In this document: positions 26,270-35,755 of the stretch, one piece after another | Position numbering within the stretch: position 1 is the stretch's first letter | How the letters are laid out: each line of letters starts with the position of its first letter | Assembly: GCF_034314045.1 (NCBI RefSeq) | Contig: NZ_JAVIWL010000002.1 | Location: 1-64,000, forward strand | From: Glaciimonas sp. CA11.2 | GTDB lineage: Bacteria > Pseudomonadota > Gammaproteobacteria > Burkholderiales > Burkholderiaceae_D | Reading direction: 5' to 3' | Length of the DNA stretch: 64,000 bases | Made by a program: the position numbers and the translations under genes | The notes under the pieces: model-generated | Told to the model about the DNA's origin: nothing | The model's database searches: none | What the model saw: the letters and a program-made list of their open reading frames with translations, nothing else

Positions 26270-27298
26270 TCAGGGCTCGATCATGCCCTTATCAGGGCGA
26301 TGATTCTTTGGAACTTCCAGAACATAATATTCTGTCGAACGCCGCTGTCGATGGCCCAGCAACTCTCCTACCTGTTCGATCGTTTCGGTTTTCAGTTCCC
26401 GGATGGCATAGGTATTCCTGAGGGTGCGCCCTCCTTTGCGCGGGATTGTAATATTTGCAAGCGCAAAAGTTTTTTTGACATTGCGGTACACAGTGGCTGG
26501 ATTTAACGTGTCGCCTTGCCGGTTGGCAGGAAACAGTAAGGTCCCTGTTATTCCGAGCGCGTGGCGTTCGTCCAGCCAGTCCTGCACTTCGGTCACCGCG
26601 AACGCGCGTAGCATAGCGCAATGGGTCCGGGTGGTGCCACCCGTTATGGCGGTAATGGTAATCGGAATTTCGCCCGCTTCCGGCTGGCCGATCTGATGCA
26701 CACGCAAATGGATGGTTTCAGACACCTTTAATCCGGCCCCGAGCATGATTGCCTGCATGGCACGGTCACGCCGGCGCTTCCAGTTCTCTGGTGCCGGCAA
26801 CGCCTGCATGAACGCGTCTTGCTGCGAGTCGTTTAGGATCACTTTATCACCATCTTTTCCCAGAGGGGAGGAAATGCCTTCTTTCCATACATCAAACATG
26901 GCATTGCGTGCCGGATTGACCGGAACCTGCATGTATTCGTAGACTCTTTCGAATATTCTCAGGTATCTGAGCTTGATCAGACTTGCGCGCTCTGCCCTCC
27001 CCTGGTCGTCGCGGTCGTTAAGAAACTCGCGTAGCTGGGTACTACTTACCTCGAGCAGGCCCAGCTGCCGGGCAGCCAGCCATCGCAGGTATTTGGCCCA
27101 CATGGCACGATAGACTTTGACCGAGCTGTTCCGAATCGGTGGCGGCACTGGCCTCTCCTGACCGGCCGGGGTCTGGTGTGTCCGGCGGCTGAGAAGCTGA
27201 AATTCTGGCAATGTCAAAAATGTTGCGAATGCCTTGTCAGGATCATTCTGCCAGTCATGTTGCGGATTGACGGGAACTGTCATTGGGTAAGTTTTCAT
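26270..27298 (-). CDS. Tyrosine recombinase with atypical active site
   Basis: Phage-integrase-type protein. The core-binding domain (about 55-150 of the longer frame) is followed by a catalytic domain with the box I segment MLGAGLKVSETIHLRV, where the usual Arg of G-x-R-x-S-E is Lys. The box II segment is GGRTLRNTYAIREL, with no His two residues before the Arg-position pattern H-x-x-R. GELLGHRQRRSTEYYV follows and gives the late His and Tyr. The start is uncertain: the frame opens at a TTG at 27355, and ATG 27298 (MKTYPMTVPV) is the first good Met. It sits next to the replication region and faces a 15-bp inverted repeat, which would suit a resolution role if it is active. Confidence 0.75.
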   Translation of the reverse strand: MKTYPMTVPVNPQHDWQNDPDKAFATFLTLPEFQLLSRRTHQTPAGQERPVPPPIRNSSVKVYRAMWAKYLRWLAARQLGLLEVSSTQLREFLNDRDDQGRAERASLIKLRYLRIFERVYEYMQVPVNPARNAMFDVWKEGISSPLGKDGDKVILNDSQQDAFMQALPAPENWKRRRDRAMQAIMLGAGLKVSETIHLRVHQIGQPEAGEIPITITAITGGTTRTHCAMLRAFAVTEVQDWLDERHALGITGTLLFPANRQGDTLNPATVYRNVKKTFALANITIPRKGGRTLRNTYAIRELKTETIEQVGELLGHRQRRSTEYYVLEVPKNHRPDKGMIEP

Positions 27299-27398
27299 TA
27301 TGTCATCGTTATTGGTTACATTTTCAAAGCGTTCAAACTCGTTAGAGCTGCGCAACCGGTGCCGTTAACCGCTCCATGGAAACGAAGAGATTTTTAAA

Positions 27399-27560
27399 AT
27401 GCAATTAACCATCGGTTAATAACAACCTACATGAACAGGTACTTGAAAAGTAGTTTGGCTTGAACTACCAGCTATATTAACAAAACCTGCTCCCAACACA
27501 GGCTTTGCCCTGTCAGGTACATCGTAAAGCTAATAATTTTAAATAGATGGTTAATTGCAT
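27399..27560. repeat. 15-bp perfect inverted repeats flanking 132 bp, between recombinase and rep
   Basis: ATGCAATTAACCATC (27399-27413) recurs inverted as GATGGTTAATTGCAT (27546-27560). The left copy also forms a local palindrome, ATTAACC-ATC-GGTTAAT (27404-27420). The AT-rich spacer has no gene. Candidate roles are a recombination or resolution site for the adjacent tyrosine recombinase, or operators. Confidence 0.6.
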
Positions 27561-27627
27561 TACTAAGGCTTTCATTTCCACTTTTCAACGCATGCATTTC
27601 AGATAGCGATTTTTGTGCTACCAATGA

Positions 27628-28992
27628 TTATTCTTTGGAAAATGATTTGGGATTGGCAATCGCAAATTTGATCAGTTCGTTGGAAGCCGGTTCTTGCCAT
27701 TGCTGCTGGGCAAACCAGTGATTGAACTCATTTCTGAAAATCGCTGAGCTCAGATTGTCGGTCTTTTCCACACGCGGTTTTTTTCTGCCGCTCTTGAACA
27801 ACGTCAGCCAATGTACCTGCTCTGCATCTGTCATCTCCAAATAGAGCGAATAGGCTTCCTTCGCTCTTGATGCCAGATATCTGGCCGCCAGTTCTTCCGG
27901 CGTTTCCAGATTGTCTTGCTCTTTTTCCCGCTTTTCTATCGATTTCTTGATGATGGTTTCTGGAGCTGCATAGCCATTTTGCAGCGCTTTCTTGAAATAG
28001 GCTGCGGGCGACTCAATTTTTGATTTGCTAATACTGCTGACACGTTCTTCTACCAGGGCCAGATTGGCATCCAGTTTCGCTTCATCAGTCGTTGCCAGAA
28101 TATTGGATGCTTCTTCCTGTGCAATGCCCAATCCCATCACACGTGCTAGCAAGGCACTGTCGATTACCGGCGGTGTCGGAAAATTCATGGTGGTCTGCTT
28201 GGCCTGAAACACTTTGAACTGAATTCCGACCACTTTGCGTCCCTGGGTATGTTCGATCATTTCGACATTGATGTCGGTAACCAGGTTGATTTCGGCAATG
28301 GAGGTTTTCAGCACGTCGCGCTTGAAATACTTGTACTGAGGAATGGCCTCGGTAATGGGATTACCGGTCAAGGCACCATACCACCACTGCCACTCCTGCC
28401 GGTTGGTCAGTTTTGATGGATTGGTCAGATATCGCCGGCAGATCTCATAGAGTGCCAGGCTGGCACCACTTCTGAGTAAAGTTTGATAATAGATTGCTAA
28501 TTTTGTATATGAGCCCGGACTCATGACCAGGGTCTCTACTTCAGGAGGAAATGCAAAACCGAACCACAACTGCCCGCCTTTTTTCTTCAGGCCAAGCGGA
28601 TTGACCAGCGTGACGGCTGAGACCAGACGCTGGGAGGTCCACTGGATGCCATCCTCCATGTGCACTCTAATGTTCTGTAATTCTTCGAGATGTATTTTCA
28701 GCTTTTCGGTATCGTTGCTGTCGTAGGCGGCATCGCGCGCTACTTCGGCAAGGGGCACCCAAAAATATTTTTTTCCGGCTTCAGTTGCTATCGGGGCGTT
28801 TTCGCCAGGCACTTTCATCTGCTGTGCATGGTAGACCATCACGTTAAAGAGCTTCCGGGACAGGAGTGACAGCCGCCCTTCCGATACACGTAGACCGATC
28901 GCCTCGTTGGTTTTCCGAAACTCTTTGAGCTCTCCGCCTTTCGATGACCCGGAGCGCGATTTTGCAGTAATTAATGTCTTTTTATCTACCAT
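27628..28992 (-). CDS. rep: Plasmid replication initiator (Rep_3/RepB superfamily)
   Basis: Initiator that binds iterons to start plasmid replication. Two winged-helix halves are recognisable: N-terminal (RKTNEAIGLRVSEGRLSLLS, KLFNVMVYHAQQ) and C-terminal (SGASLALYEICRRYLTNPSK), with the linker LVSAVTLVNPLGLKKKGG. A long C-terminal extension (about 290-454, charged, with possible coiled coil) is typical of the larger members of this group. Its ATG at 28992 lies about 110 bp from the first of 14 iterons, with which it should interact. No disruption is seen. Confidence 0.88.
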   Translation of the reverse strand: MVDKKTLITAKSRSGSSKGGELKEFRKTNEAIGLRVSEGRLSLLSRKLFNVMVYHAQQMKVPGENAPIATEAGKKYFWVPLAEVARDAAYDSNDTEKLKIHLEELQNIRVHMEDGIQWTSQRLVSAVTLVNPLGLKKKGGQLWFGFAFPPEVETLVMSPGSYTKLAIYYQTLLRSGASLALYEICRRYLTNPSKLTNRQEWQWWYGALTGNPITEAIPQYKYFKRDVLKTSIAEINLVTDINVEMIEHTQGRKVVGIQFKVFQAKQTTMNFPTPPVIDSALLARVMGLGIAQEEASNILATTDEAKLDANLALVEERVSSISKSKIESPAAYFKKALQNGYAAPETIIKKSIEKREKEQDNLETPEELAARYLASRAKEAYSLYLEMTDAEQVHWLTLFKSGRKKPRVEKTDNLSSAIFRNEFNHWFAQQQWQEPASNELIKFAIANPKSFSKE

Positions 28993-29100
28993 TTTGCAAG
29001 CATCAATAAATGTCTGATGCCATCATGCTCTAAAGGTGAATACTTTGCAATCACCATAGCATTAGCGATTGCTTAAGTTTTTTGTTCACCACCATCATCC

Positions 29101-29989
29101 GGTTCCCGCTAAAGCTCACCTTTGTGTCAGGAGCGACTATTAGGTTCCTGCTAAAGCTCACCTTACGCGCCAGTGACTTAAATGCAGACATTTGACTGTT
29201 CAAAGACCTTCCCGCGGAAGCTCACCATAGCAAATAAAGTGGTTCCTGCAAGTACTCACTTTGGTTCCTGAATCCACTCACTTCAGTTCCTGTAGAATCT
29301 CACCGAAATCTGCTTTGGTTCCCGTAGTAGCTCACCTTCCTTCCTGCAACAGCTCACCTTTCTTCCTGCAATAGCTCACCTCACCCTTCGGAGAGCAGCG
29401 CCAGCCGGGCTTCTGCAGTACCGTTAACTGTTTTAAGGGTTTTAAGGTGTTAACTTTAATTCTCTCAAGACGAAATGAGAGATGACAAAGATAAATTCCG
29501 ACACCAAGTTCTATACCCCGAGCTGCCAACATGCATATTGACCCTGGTTCCTGTTTAAGCTCACCATGTAGTACATAGATTGATAAGAACAAGGCTATAA
29601 AAACAAAAATGCCCCTATTTTGTCAGCTCTGCTCTGAAAAGACCCTTACCCTGCTATGCGGATCATACCAGCGACATGTTTTACCCCCCGGTGCTGACCA
29701 GTTCCCGTAAAGGTTCACCTTATTTTTTGTTGAGTTCCTGCATTGTCTCACCATAGCCTGGGAAAGTTTTTCTGAATTATTCAGATGTCACTACTTATAT
29801 GCCTAAAACAGTGAGCGAGTACTTACATTCGATGAAGTTCGCTTCCCGTAAAAGCTCACCTTAAGAATAAGCTGGTGATGTGCTTAGCTATTGACGTTCA
29901 CGTAATACATGAACTTTTCTGACGTAGCCTGATAAGACAATCACTCATGTTTTCTGCGAGTTGCAAGGTTCCTGCTAATGCTCACCTTA
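29101..29989 (+). other. oriV: Plasmid replication origin: array of 14 direct iterons
   Basis: Fourteen co-oriented copies of a 20-22-bp unit close to GGTTCCTGCTAAAGCTCACC occur at about 29101, 29142, 29208, 29241, 29263, 29285, 29317, 29339, 29362, 29545, 29700, 29732, 29841 and 29966. Nine fall in a dense block before 29385 and five are spread further out. The invariant parts are TTCC and CTCACC. The array lies between rep and parB, upstream of rep, exactly as in iteron-regulated plasmids. Open frames crossing it (for example 29332-29592) are not credible genes. Confidence 0.92.
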
Positions 29990-30024
29990 CATGTATATTT
30001 CTTCAACGGGATGGCTCAGCCATT

Positions 30025-31053
30025 TTAATTGGCTGGCGTATCGATCAAATTGAACCGCCGCTTGAGTTCTTCGACAAGTACTTCCCGCTCCTGGTGATTG
30101 ACCATGTTGACCTCAAACACGACTTTACCGCTGTCCCATTCCTTGATAAAACCAATCTGTGTGATTCCGGAAGTGATTTTGTATTGGCGGCTGACTTCCT
30201 TTTTCTTGCGCGGTTTTGACTCTTCCAGTTTGGCCCGCATCTGTTCCAATGCCCTGGAACTCAGATCTTCGTTGACGATGCGTTCCATGAGACTGAGCAA
30301 AGGCCGCTCTTCCATGAACTTCGAAAATCGATATACTTCGTAACCAATGGCAACGCCGAACTTTGCGGGATTTTCGCGTATCCTGGCGATGGCGGCTTCC
30401 GGCAATTTAATGAAACTCAAGGTCTTCGCAATAGCGCTGGGTGATAGTCCGGTCAATTCTGCCACGCCCTCCCCGTCCAGTACCTTGCCGTCTTCCAGCA
30501 TTTTTCCCCAGGCCAATGCGTTATCCAGTGGTGACTGACTATTACGTTCTTCATTGATGAGGTATGACATGCGATACATGTCCAATTCACTGCTTACCTC
30601 ATGAATGATGACCTCTATCTCAGTTTTCCCTGCTGCAAGTAATGCCCGTTTCCTGTAATGGCCATCGATCAGTATGACTTGGCCGGGAAGCGTGGGGTGA
30701 CTGACCGCAGGTGCCGGTACAAGCTGTCCGCGCGTTGCAATGGAGGCAGCCATCGACTTGATGACTTCGCCATCGTAAATCTGCCTGGCATTCATCGGAT
30801 TGTCATGGGCGTGATCTATCGCTACCCTCAAAACCGTTCTCTGTTTATTGGAAAGTTTGATTTCCGCGCGGAAATCGGGAGCGACAATGTCGTGTGCAGG
30901 TCCGACCAGGCCTTGTGGGCGCCCTTCCAGAGCGTCTTCTGCATTGGCATATCGTTTATTTACGTCAGCTGCCGGAAATCGCTTTTCCACTGATACCGCT
31001 TCACTTTTTATTGACGACCTTAAAAGTGCTTTACGATCTGTTTTTGCGTTCAT
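30025..31053 (-). CDS. parB: Partition protein ParB (centromere binding)
   Basis: ParB/RepB-family CTPase-type partition protein. It shows the N-terminal NPMNARQIYDGE and the signature VILIDGHYRKRALLAAG with a helix-turn-helix segment GVAELTGLSPSAIAKTLSFI. Length (342) is normal. The start overlaps the parA stop by four bases. One parS-like palindrome lies inside this gene (30859-30876) and others lie upstream of parA, so it may bind its own coding region. Works with ParA in plasmid segregation. Confidence 0.92.
   Translation of the reverse strand: MNAKTDRKALLRSSIKSEAVSVEKRFPAADVNKRYANAEDALEGRPQGLVGPAHDIVAPDFRAEIKLSNKQRTVLRVAIDHAHDNPMNARQIYDGEVIKSMAASIATRGQLVPAPAVSHPTLPGQVILIDGHYRKRALLAAGKTEIEVIIHEVSSELDMYRMSYLINEERNSQSPLDNALAWGKMLEDGKVLDGEGVAELTGLSPSAIAKTLSFIKLPEAAIARIRENPAKFGVAIGYEVYRFSKFMEERPLLSLMERIVNEDLSSRALEQMRAKLEESKPRKKKEVSRQYKITSGITQIGFIKEWDSGKVVFEVNMVNHQEREVLVEELKRRFNLIDTPAN
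30859..30876. promoter_or_regulatory. parS: parS-like palindrome inside parB
   Basis: Perfect 18-bp palindrome GATTTCCGCGCGGAAATC, identical to three sites upstream of parA. It lies within the parB coding sequence. It is probably a ParB binding site. Confidence 0.8.
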
Positions 31054-31733
31054 TTAGTGCCCCGTGATTTTGAAGTTACGCCTAATATTGTCAGCACTTC
31101 ACTCACAAGGGCATCGATCTCTTGTGCCGCGACACTGGATTTTGAAAGACTATGCACGGTTGAACCCGTCAGCTGGCATTCCCTGAATGCGGATCGGGAA
31201 CCGACATGCGATTTCATCACCGGTATTTCTTCGTCTTCCGCCAGTACGTCTAATGTATCTCTGGCAAGATTTGTTGTCTTTTGCACCATATTCGGAAGGA
31301 CACGAATTATCAATTCTTCATTGGTCAGTTGTGCCGTTAATGCCAGTTTTTTGGCGGCAACCGATGCCCACATATCGGCTGGTGCGGGCACAATTGGAAT
31401 GATGGCCAAATCAGAAATGAGCATGGCACTGGAGGGGGCCGGTGACAGTGCTGCGGGCGGACAATCAATAAATATAAAATCGTAGTTATTAAGTTGATTT
31501 TTGATTTCTCGATGCATTTTCCCTCCCATCGCCGCGAGATTCATCAAGGCTGCAGGAAAAGGGGCTTCGTCGGATGCTTGGCTTGCCCACCGCGTAGCAG
31601 TATTTTGATCATCCATGTCCACTACTAATGTTTTGTGTCCCTGGATTGCAAGCGTGCCAGCTATTTGCATGGTCATGGTCGTCTTACCACAACCACCTTT
31701 TTGGTTAAATAAAGTCACCACTTTTGCAACCAT
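31050..31733 (-). CDS. parA: Partition ATPase ParA
   Basis: Small (about 227 aa) Walker-type ParA without an N-terminal DNA-binding domain, as in type Ib systems. Deviant Walker A is FNQKGGCGKTTMTMQIAG and the later IFIDCPPAAL holds the Walker B-type Asp. The frame is open from 31787, but ATG 31733 follows GGAGGAATACTA and gives the standard start MVAKVVTLFNQKGG. The extension contains the parS palindrome. Drives plasmid movement with ParB. Confidence 0.92.
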   Translation of the reverse strand: MVAKVVTLFNQKGGCGKTTMTMQIAGTLAIQGHKTLVVDMDDQNTATRWASQASDEAPFPAALMNLAAMGGKMHREIKNQLNNYDFIFIDCPPAALSPAPSSAMLISDLAIIPIVPAPADMWASVAAKKLALTAQLTNEELIIRVLPNMVQKTTNLARDTLDVLAEDEEIPVMKSHVGSRSAFRECQLTGSTVHSLSKSSVAAQEIDALVSEVLTILGVTSKSRGTK

Positions 31734-31757
31734 TAGTATTCCTCCGTTGGATAAGCT

Positions 31758-31775
31758 GATTTCCGCGCGGAAATC
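31758..31775. promoter_or_regulatory. parS: parS-like palindrome upstream of parA
   Basis: Same perfect palindrome as at 30859, located 25 bases before the parA ATG and close to the likely promoter. ParB or ParA binding here could both mark the centromere and repress the operon. Confidence 0.85.
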
Positions 31776-31894
31776 GCACAGAGACACTATTGCACTTTAG
31801 TGCAACTGTTAATACTAATCAAGTTATATTTATAATTTAATAAAAATATTTTATTTATTGAACTTTTTCTTAAAGCCCATTAGAGGATTTTTGC

Positions 31895-31912
31895 GATTTC
31901 CGCGCGGAAATC
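31895..31912. promoter_or_regulatory. parS: parS-like palindrome
   Basis: Third identical copy, 120 bp further upstream of parA in gene-free DNA. Confidence 0.85.
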
Positions 31913-32189
31913 GCAATTGATTTTTTTGGGGCCGGGTCTGATGTATTGATGCGAAAAATGCATAAGCAACTCTAATGATTTTCAAAAAGCTGTGAAGATA
32001 TTTCAATTGAGCCGGTTTTTGGAATTTCTGCTTCATATTTGTTGTTAATTGAATCTGGATGATTTTTTTGAACGAATGGAATGTCTGCTAGATCGATGTC
32101 CCTTTTCGTTAATTTCGGACCGCGCATTCATTGTTGGTAGTTAAATTAATTTAGTCAAATGTGTTTTCCTGAAACGGGAAAGTTATGTC

Positions 32190-32207
32190 GATTTCCGCGC
32201 GGAAATC
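32190..32207. promoter_or_regulatory. parS: parS-like palindrome
   Basis: Fourth identical copy, about 280 bp further upstream of parA. Several sites spread over about 450 bp plus one inside parB form the likely centromere. Confidence 0.85.
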
Positions 32208-33128
32208 ACTATGTGGTTACGCGAGTTTTTATGTCGGAAATGCCAGGATTTTTGGCGGTTGCGGGATGTATGACCAGATTGGCTTATTTCGCTGTACATC
32301 TTTCCTATTTTTTTTGGTGTGATGCTGTCAATGCACAGGAAGAATTGGACCGGATTTTAAGCCCTTAGGTGGCATTATTTTTAGCTTAACTATCCAATCA
32401 GGCAGTTGATGGGTCAGCCAGCAATGACGCCATATCTGGCTGTAGCCTTCAACCTTGATATTTGGCCGAAGAGTAGGGGAGTAAAAATGATTAGCATGCT
32501 GCATTTTCTGAATTATGTCATTGGCATGGCAGTGACATCATAACGGCTTACTAGGTAGGTGAAGTAAAAATTATTATTTATGTTTTATTTATTTATTTTA
32601 AAATTTAATAAATTTGTATTGTCGAAGCATTTCCAGTTTGCATCTCTTGAAAATCAAGGTTTCCCAATGTTCGCTGATCGATGAAAAGTGTTGAATGCCG
32701 TTTGGCATATTTTTGTCCATAAATGGAAATTTTCTGATCTGGCCACTTGCCTGGCAAAACTTATCGGACTATGGTGTTCGGTTACTGCAGCGGTATCACG
32801 ATGAAAATTGGTAGATCGGCCGATTATGCGCCGGACTCCATCCTGCCGACAAAATGCCAGCGCTCGTAATGTCTGCCTTCTGCACCGTACAAGTCCACAG
32901 AATTTCAGTAAAATTAAGTTTGAATTGCTCGATTGGCATATCGTCCGGATGCGTTTGCAACTAGATTTCGCTGATGATTGCATCACGCAAGGCAATGGTG
33001 ATGATATTGGTCGTCGTCAATATTGAGCATGGTCTGTTCATCTTTGGTACGCGATCATTTGAGCACGTCTGGTAAAGCCAACCCAGAATCGTGATGATGG
33101 TGTTCACCTACAATAAGGGGACACCTAT
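32208..33128. other. Gene-free region between centromere and IS66 remnant
   Basis: Contains AT-rich sequence and short open frames (for example 32654-32995 reverse and 32808-33026 forward) with no recognisable domain. No IS66 left inverted repeat starting GTAAGC is visible near 33000-33130, so the left end of that element may be lost. Confidence 0.5.
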
Positions 33129-33480
33129 GGAAGAGAATCACTCAGGATTATCGTGCGCTTTGGTAATCAAGCGCCTTCGGGATGGTCGTGTCACTATGAC
33201 CGTCGCGCCAAACGCGACAAACTGGCGTACCAGCATGCCCTGAATGCCAATTTGTTGCGCAAGTAGATTGTGCAATACCACCGCCAGGGTCCAGGCACTG
33301 AGTTCTGCATTTATCCCTGTGGTGGCAGCTAAGCCAGTAACGCCCGTACGGATGCCGACGCTGCGCGCCAGATTGCCCAACGGAATTGAAATCGATGTCC
33401 CTTGCGCGACCCGCGACGACATCGTGTCACTCCTTCAAATGCTTTGCCAATTGCCATGTTCCGCCTCGACCCGGGACTGA
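33129..33480 (+). pseudogene. tnpA: IS66 accessory protein TnpA, frameshifted
   Basis: The ATG at 33129 follows AAGGGGACACCT. Family-like pieces occur in different frames: YDRRAKRDKLAYQHALNANL (the HTH region with NANLLRK), interrupted by stops, then TLRARLPNGIEIDVPCATRD and LPCSASTRD at the C-terminus. At least two frame changes and an in-frame stop are needed to read through, so the gene is dead. Its end overlaps tnpB. Confidence 0.8.
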
Positions 33481-33806
33481 AGGTGCATGTGCACCGGGAT
33501 GCAGTCGATGGTCGCAAGAGCATTAACGGTCTTGCCGCCATCGTCGAGCAGGCGCCGGGGTTGGATCCGTTTGCCCTGGCCGTGTATGTCTTCTGTAACC
33601 GTCGGCGTGACCGCATAAAATTATTACTGTGGGATCGCAACGGCTTCTGGTTAATGTTCAAGCGGCTTGAGGCGGACCGTTTTGCCTGGCCGCGGGAAGC
33701 CGCGGTCCTGGCACTGAGCGTCGAACAATTGCACTGGCTGCTCGATGGCATTGACCTGAGCGCCATGCACAAACATCCACAGCGCAGCTATGCGCGGGCG
33801 AGCTGA
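33456..33806 (+). CDS. tnpB: IS66 accessory protein TnpB
   Basis: Complete IS66 Orf2-type protein of about 116 residues. It starts MFRLDPGLKVHVHRDAVDGR and has FCNRRRDRIKLLLWDRNGFW, the family core. ATG 33456 overlaps the 3' end of tnpA, as usual. The frame is open and normal in length, but its partners are broken. Confidence 0.85.
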   Translation: MFRLDPGLKVHVHRDAVDGRKSINGLAAIVEQAPGLDPFALAVYVFCNRRRDRIKLLLWDRNGFWLMFKRLEADRFAWPREAAVLALSVEQLHWLLDGIDLSAMHKHPQRSYARAS

Positions 33807-33915
33807 TATCAAACAGCGTACTTTTGTCCGGCTGTTGTCGGTAAACAACGGGTAATGCCCTTATTTTGAAATGACGTAAACCTATTCGGCGCGACATTCC
33901 GGTATGGTGTCAGTC

Positions 33916-35510
33916 ATGGCACCTACCCAGCTCCACTCCTCCCTTACTGCTGATGCAATGCAGACGCGCATCGCGAGCGCGATGCTGCGTTGGCCGAACG
34001 CGATGCGGTACGCGGGGAACTGCGTGTCATGCAAGTCGAGCGCGATTTGCTCAAGGAGCAGCTCAAAGCCTTTCAGCGCCGATTATTCGGTGCCAAAAGC
34101 GAAGCGCGTAGCGCCGAGCAACGTGACCTGTTTCTCAATGAGGCAGAGGCGCTGGCCGCAAACACTGCCCTGCCATCGCAAGAGAGCGACGTAGAAATCA
34201 CCGTTCCCGGTCATTTGCGCAAGAAACCGGGCCGCAAGCCGCTGGACCCGGCATTGCCGCGCGAAGTCATTCGCACCACGCTGCCAGAATCGGCCCGTAT
34301 CTGCGCGCACGATGGCGCGGTACTGGTGGAAATCGGCGTGGAAGTCAGCGAGCCACTCGATATTATTCCGCAGCAAGTTCGCGTGATCCGGCATGAGCGG
34401 GTGAAATATGCCTGACCGTGCTGTGATCAAAGTATCAAAGTCACGCCGGCCCGCTTGCGCATTATTCCCAAGGGATCGTTCACTGAAGTCGCGCTGGCCT
34501 GGTTCATTACCGCCAGGTTCATTGACGGCTTGCCGCTGTACCGGATTGCCGCGTTAATCAAACGCTTTGGCGGTGACATCTCGCGCAATACCCTGGCTGC
34601 CAGTGTGGTGCGCATTGGGATTGCCGTCCAACCGCTGATTAATTTATTGCACGATCAGTTGCTCGACAGTGAGGTCGTGTTTGGCGATGAAACGGTGGTG
34701 CAGGTGCTCAAGGAGCCCGGGCGCGCAGCGCAAACCCAGAGTTATATGTGGATTCAGATGAACGGCGGCGTTGGCCCGCCGGTACGGTTGTTCGGCTATG
34801 CGCCGGGACGCAGTACCCAACATGGGGCCGATCTCTGGGCTGGCATACGCGCGGGCGCAGCGTTAATGACCGACGGTTATGCACCGTATAACGCGATATC
34901 GGCCGTCAATAACCTTGTCCATTTGGCTTGCTGGGCGCATGTAAGAAGGTATTTTATTGAAGCCGAAGCGGTGCTGCCCAAAGAGGCGCGCAGTGCGCAG
35001 CAGCCAGCTACCCAATTCATTACCCTGATCGGTAAACTGTACGCAGCAGAATCTCGTGCCAGCACTTCAACGCCACAGCAACGGCAACGTTTGCGCATGA
35101 AATACAGCACGGCAGTATTGACCGCGATCAAAGCTTTGCTCGACCATCATCTGGCAACGACTGCACCGAGCGGATTGCTGGGCAAGGCATTGCAGTATCT
35201 GGTAGGGCAATGGCCGAAACTCACGCGCTATGTCGAGAACGGCACCTGGCCGATCGATAATAACGTGGCAGAGAACGCGATTCGACCGTTCGTGATCGGA
35301 CGCAAGAACTGGTTATTCGCCGATACTGTTGGTGGCGCAAAAGCCAGCGCCAATCTGTATTCGTTGATTGAAACCTGCAAGGCGGGAAATATTGACGCTT
35401 ACCAATATCTCACCGAAATGTTCACGGCACTGCCTTATGCCAATACTGTCGATGACTACGAAGCGCTGTTGCCGTGGAATCTGCAGCCAACGAGCCAAGC
35501 GCCTGCATAA
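33916..35510 (+). pseudogene. tnpC: IS66 transposase TnpC with in-frame TGA and 5' frameshift
   Basis: DDE transposase of IS66. The start MAPTQLHSSLTA (33916) shifts frame near 33960 to reach the coiled-coil region AERDAVRGELRVMQVERDLL. A zinc-binding region follows and ends KYA-TGA-PCCDQSIKVTPARL, where TGA (34413-34415) stands for the conserved first Cys of KYACPxC. The frame continues unchanged after the stop with the DDE core (VFGDETVVQVL; MTDGYAPYNA; WPIDNNVAENAIRPFVIGRK). It is a pseudogene by one nonsense change and one frameshift. Confidence 0.85.
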
Positions 35511-35552
35511 ATCAAATTACGCTGCAAGGGATGTGCTTGAATGACCGCTTAC

Positions 35553-35755
35553 GAAACTTTGTGCAATCGCCAAGCAAACAGAACGATCGACCTTAAACAG
35601 ATAGCCGACCGACTCGGTGAGATCATATCAAACGCCAAACAGGACATTGAGGTTCACGAACTGCATGGACAGCACTTCTGAAAAGACCAGAAGCCGACCG
35701 TCGCCGCATCTGCAGACGCGCGCAAGCGTCGTTGTCGTTGGCCGCGGCGTAGCAG
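35553..35755. other. Short spacer, possible tail of an interrupted gene
   Basis: An open frame runs from the IS66 right end to a stop near 35681 (…TIDLKQIADRLGEIISNAKQ…). It could be the 3' end of a gene interrupted by IS66, but I do not recognise it. Confidence 0.3.

Larger units (their letters stand above)
33129..35552 (+). mobile_element. Decayed IS66-family element
   Basis: Three IS66 genes (tnpA, tnpB, tnpC) are present in normal order. tnpA and tnpC are broken. The right end is marked by an inverted repeat that, read inward, is GTAAGCGGTCATTCAAGC and ends at 35552. The left end was not found. IS66 elements need all three proteins, so this copy should be immobile. Confidence 0.85.

Noticed and set aside
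29332..29592. 86-aa reverse ORF in the iteron region
   Set aside because: It runs through iterons and has no homology or ribosome-binding site.
29101..29989. CRISPR array
   Set aside because: The repeats are short, degenerate and irregularly spaced, lie beside rep and lack cas genes; they are iterons.
32654..33026. Small ORFs on both strands left of IS66
   Set aside because: No recognisable family, no good starts, and they overlap each other on opposite strands.
34401..34440. Selenocysteine codon in IS66 TnpC
   Set aside because: TGA at a Cys position could suggest Sec, but IS66 transposases do not use it, no SECIS-like hairpin was seen and the element is otherwise decayed.
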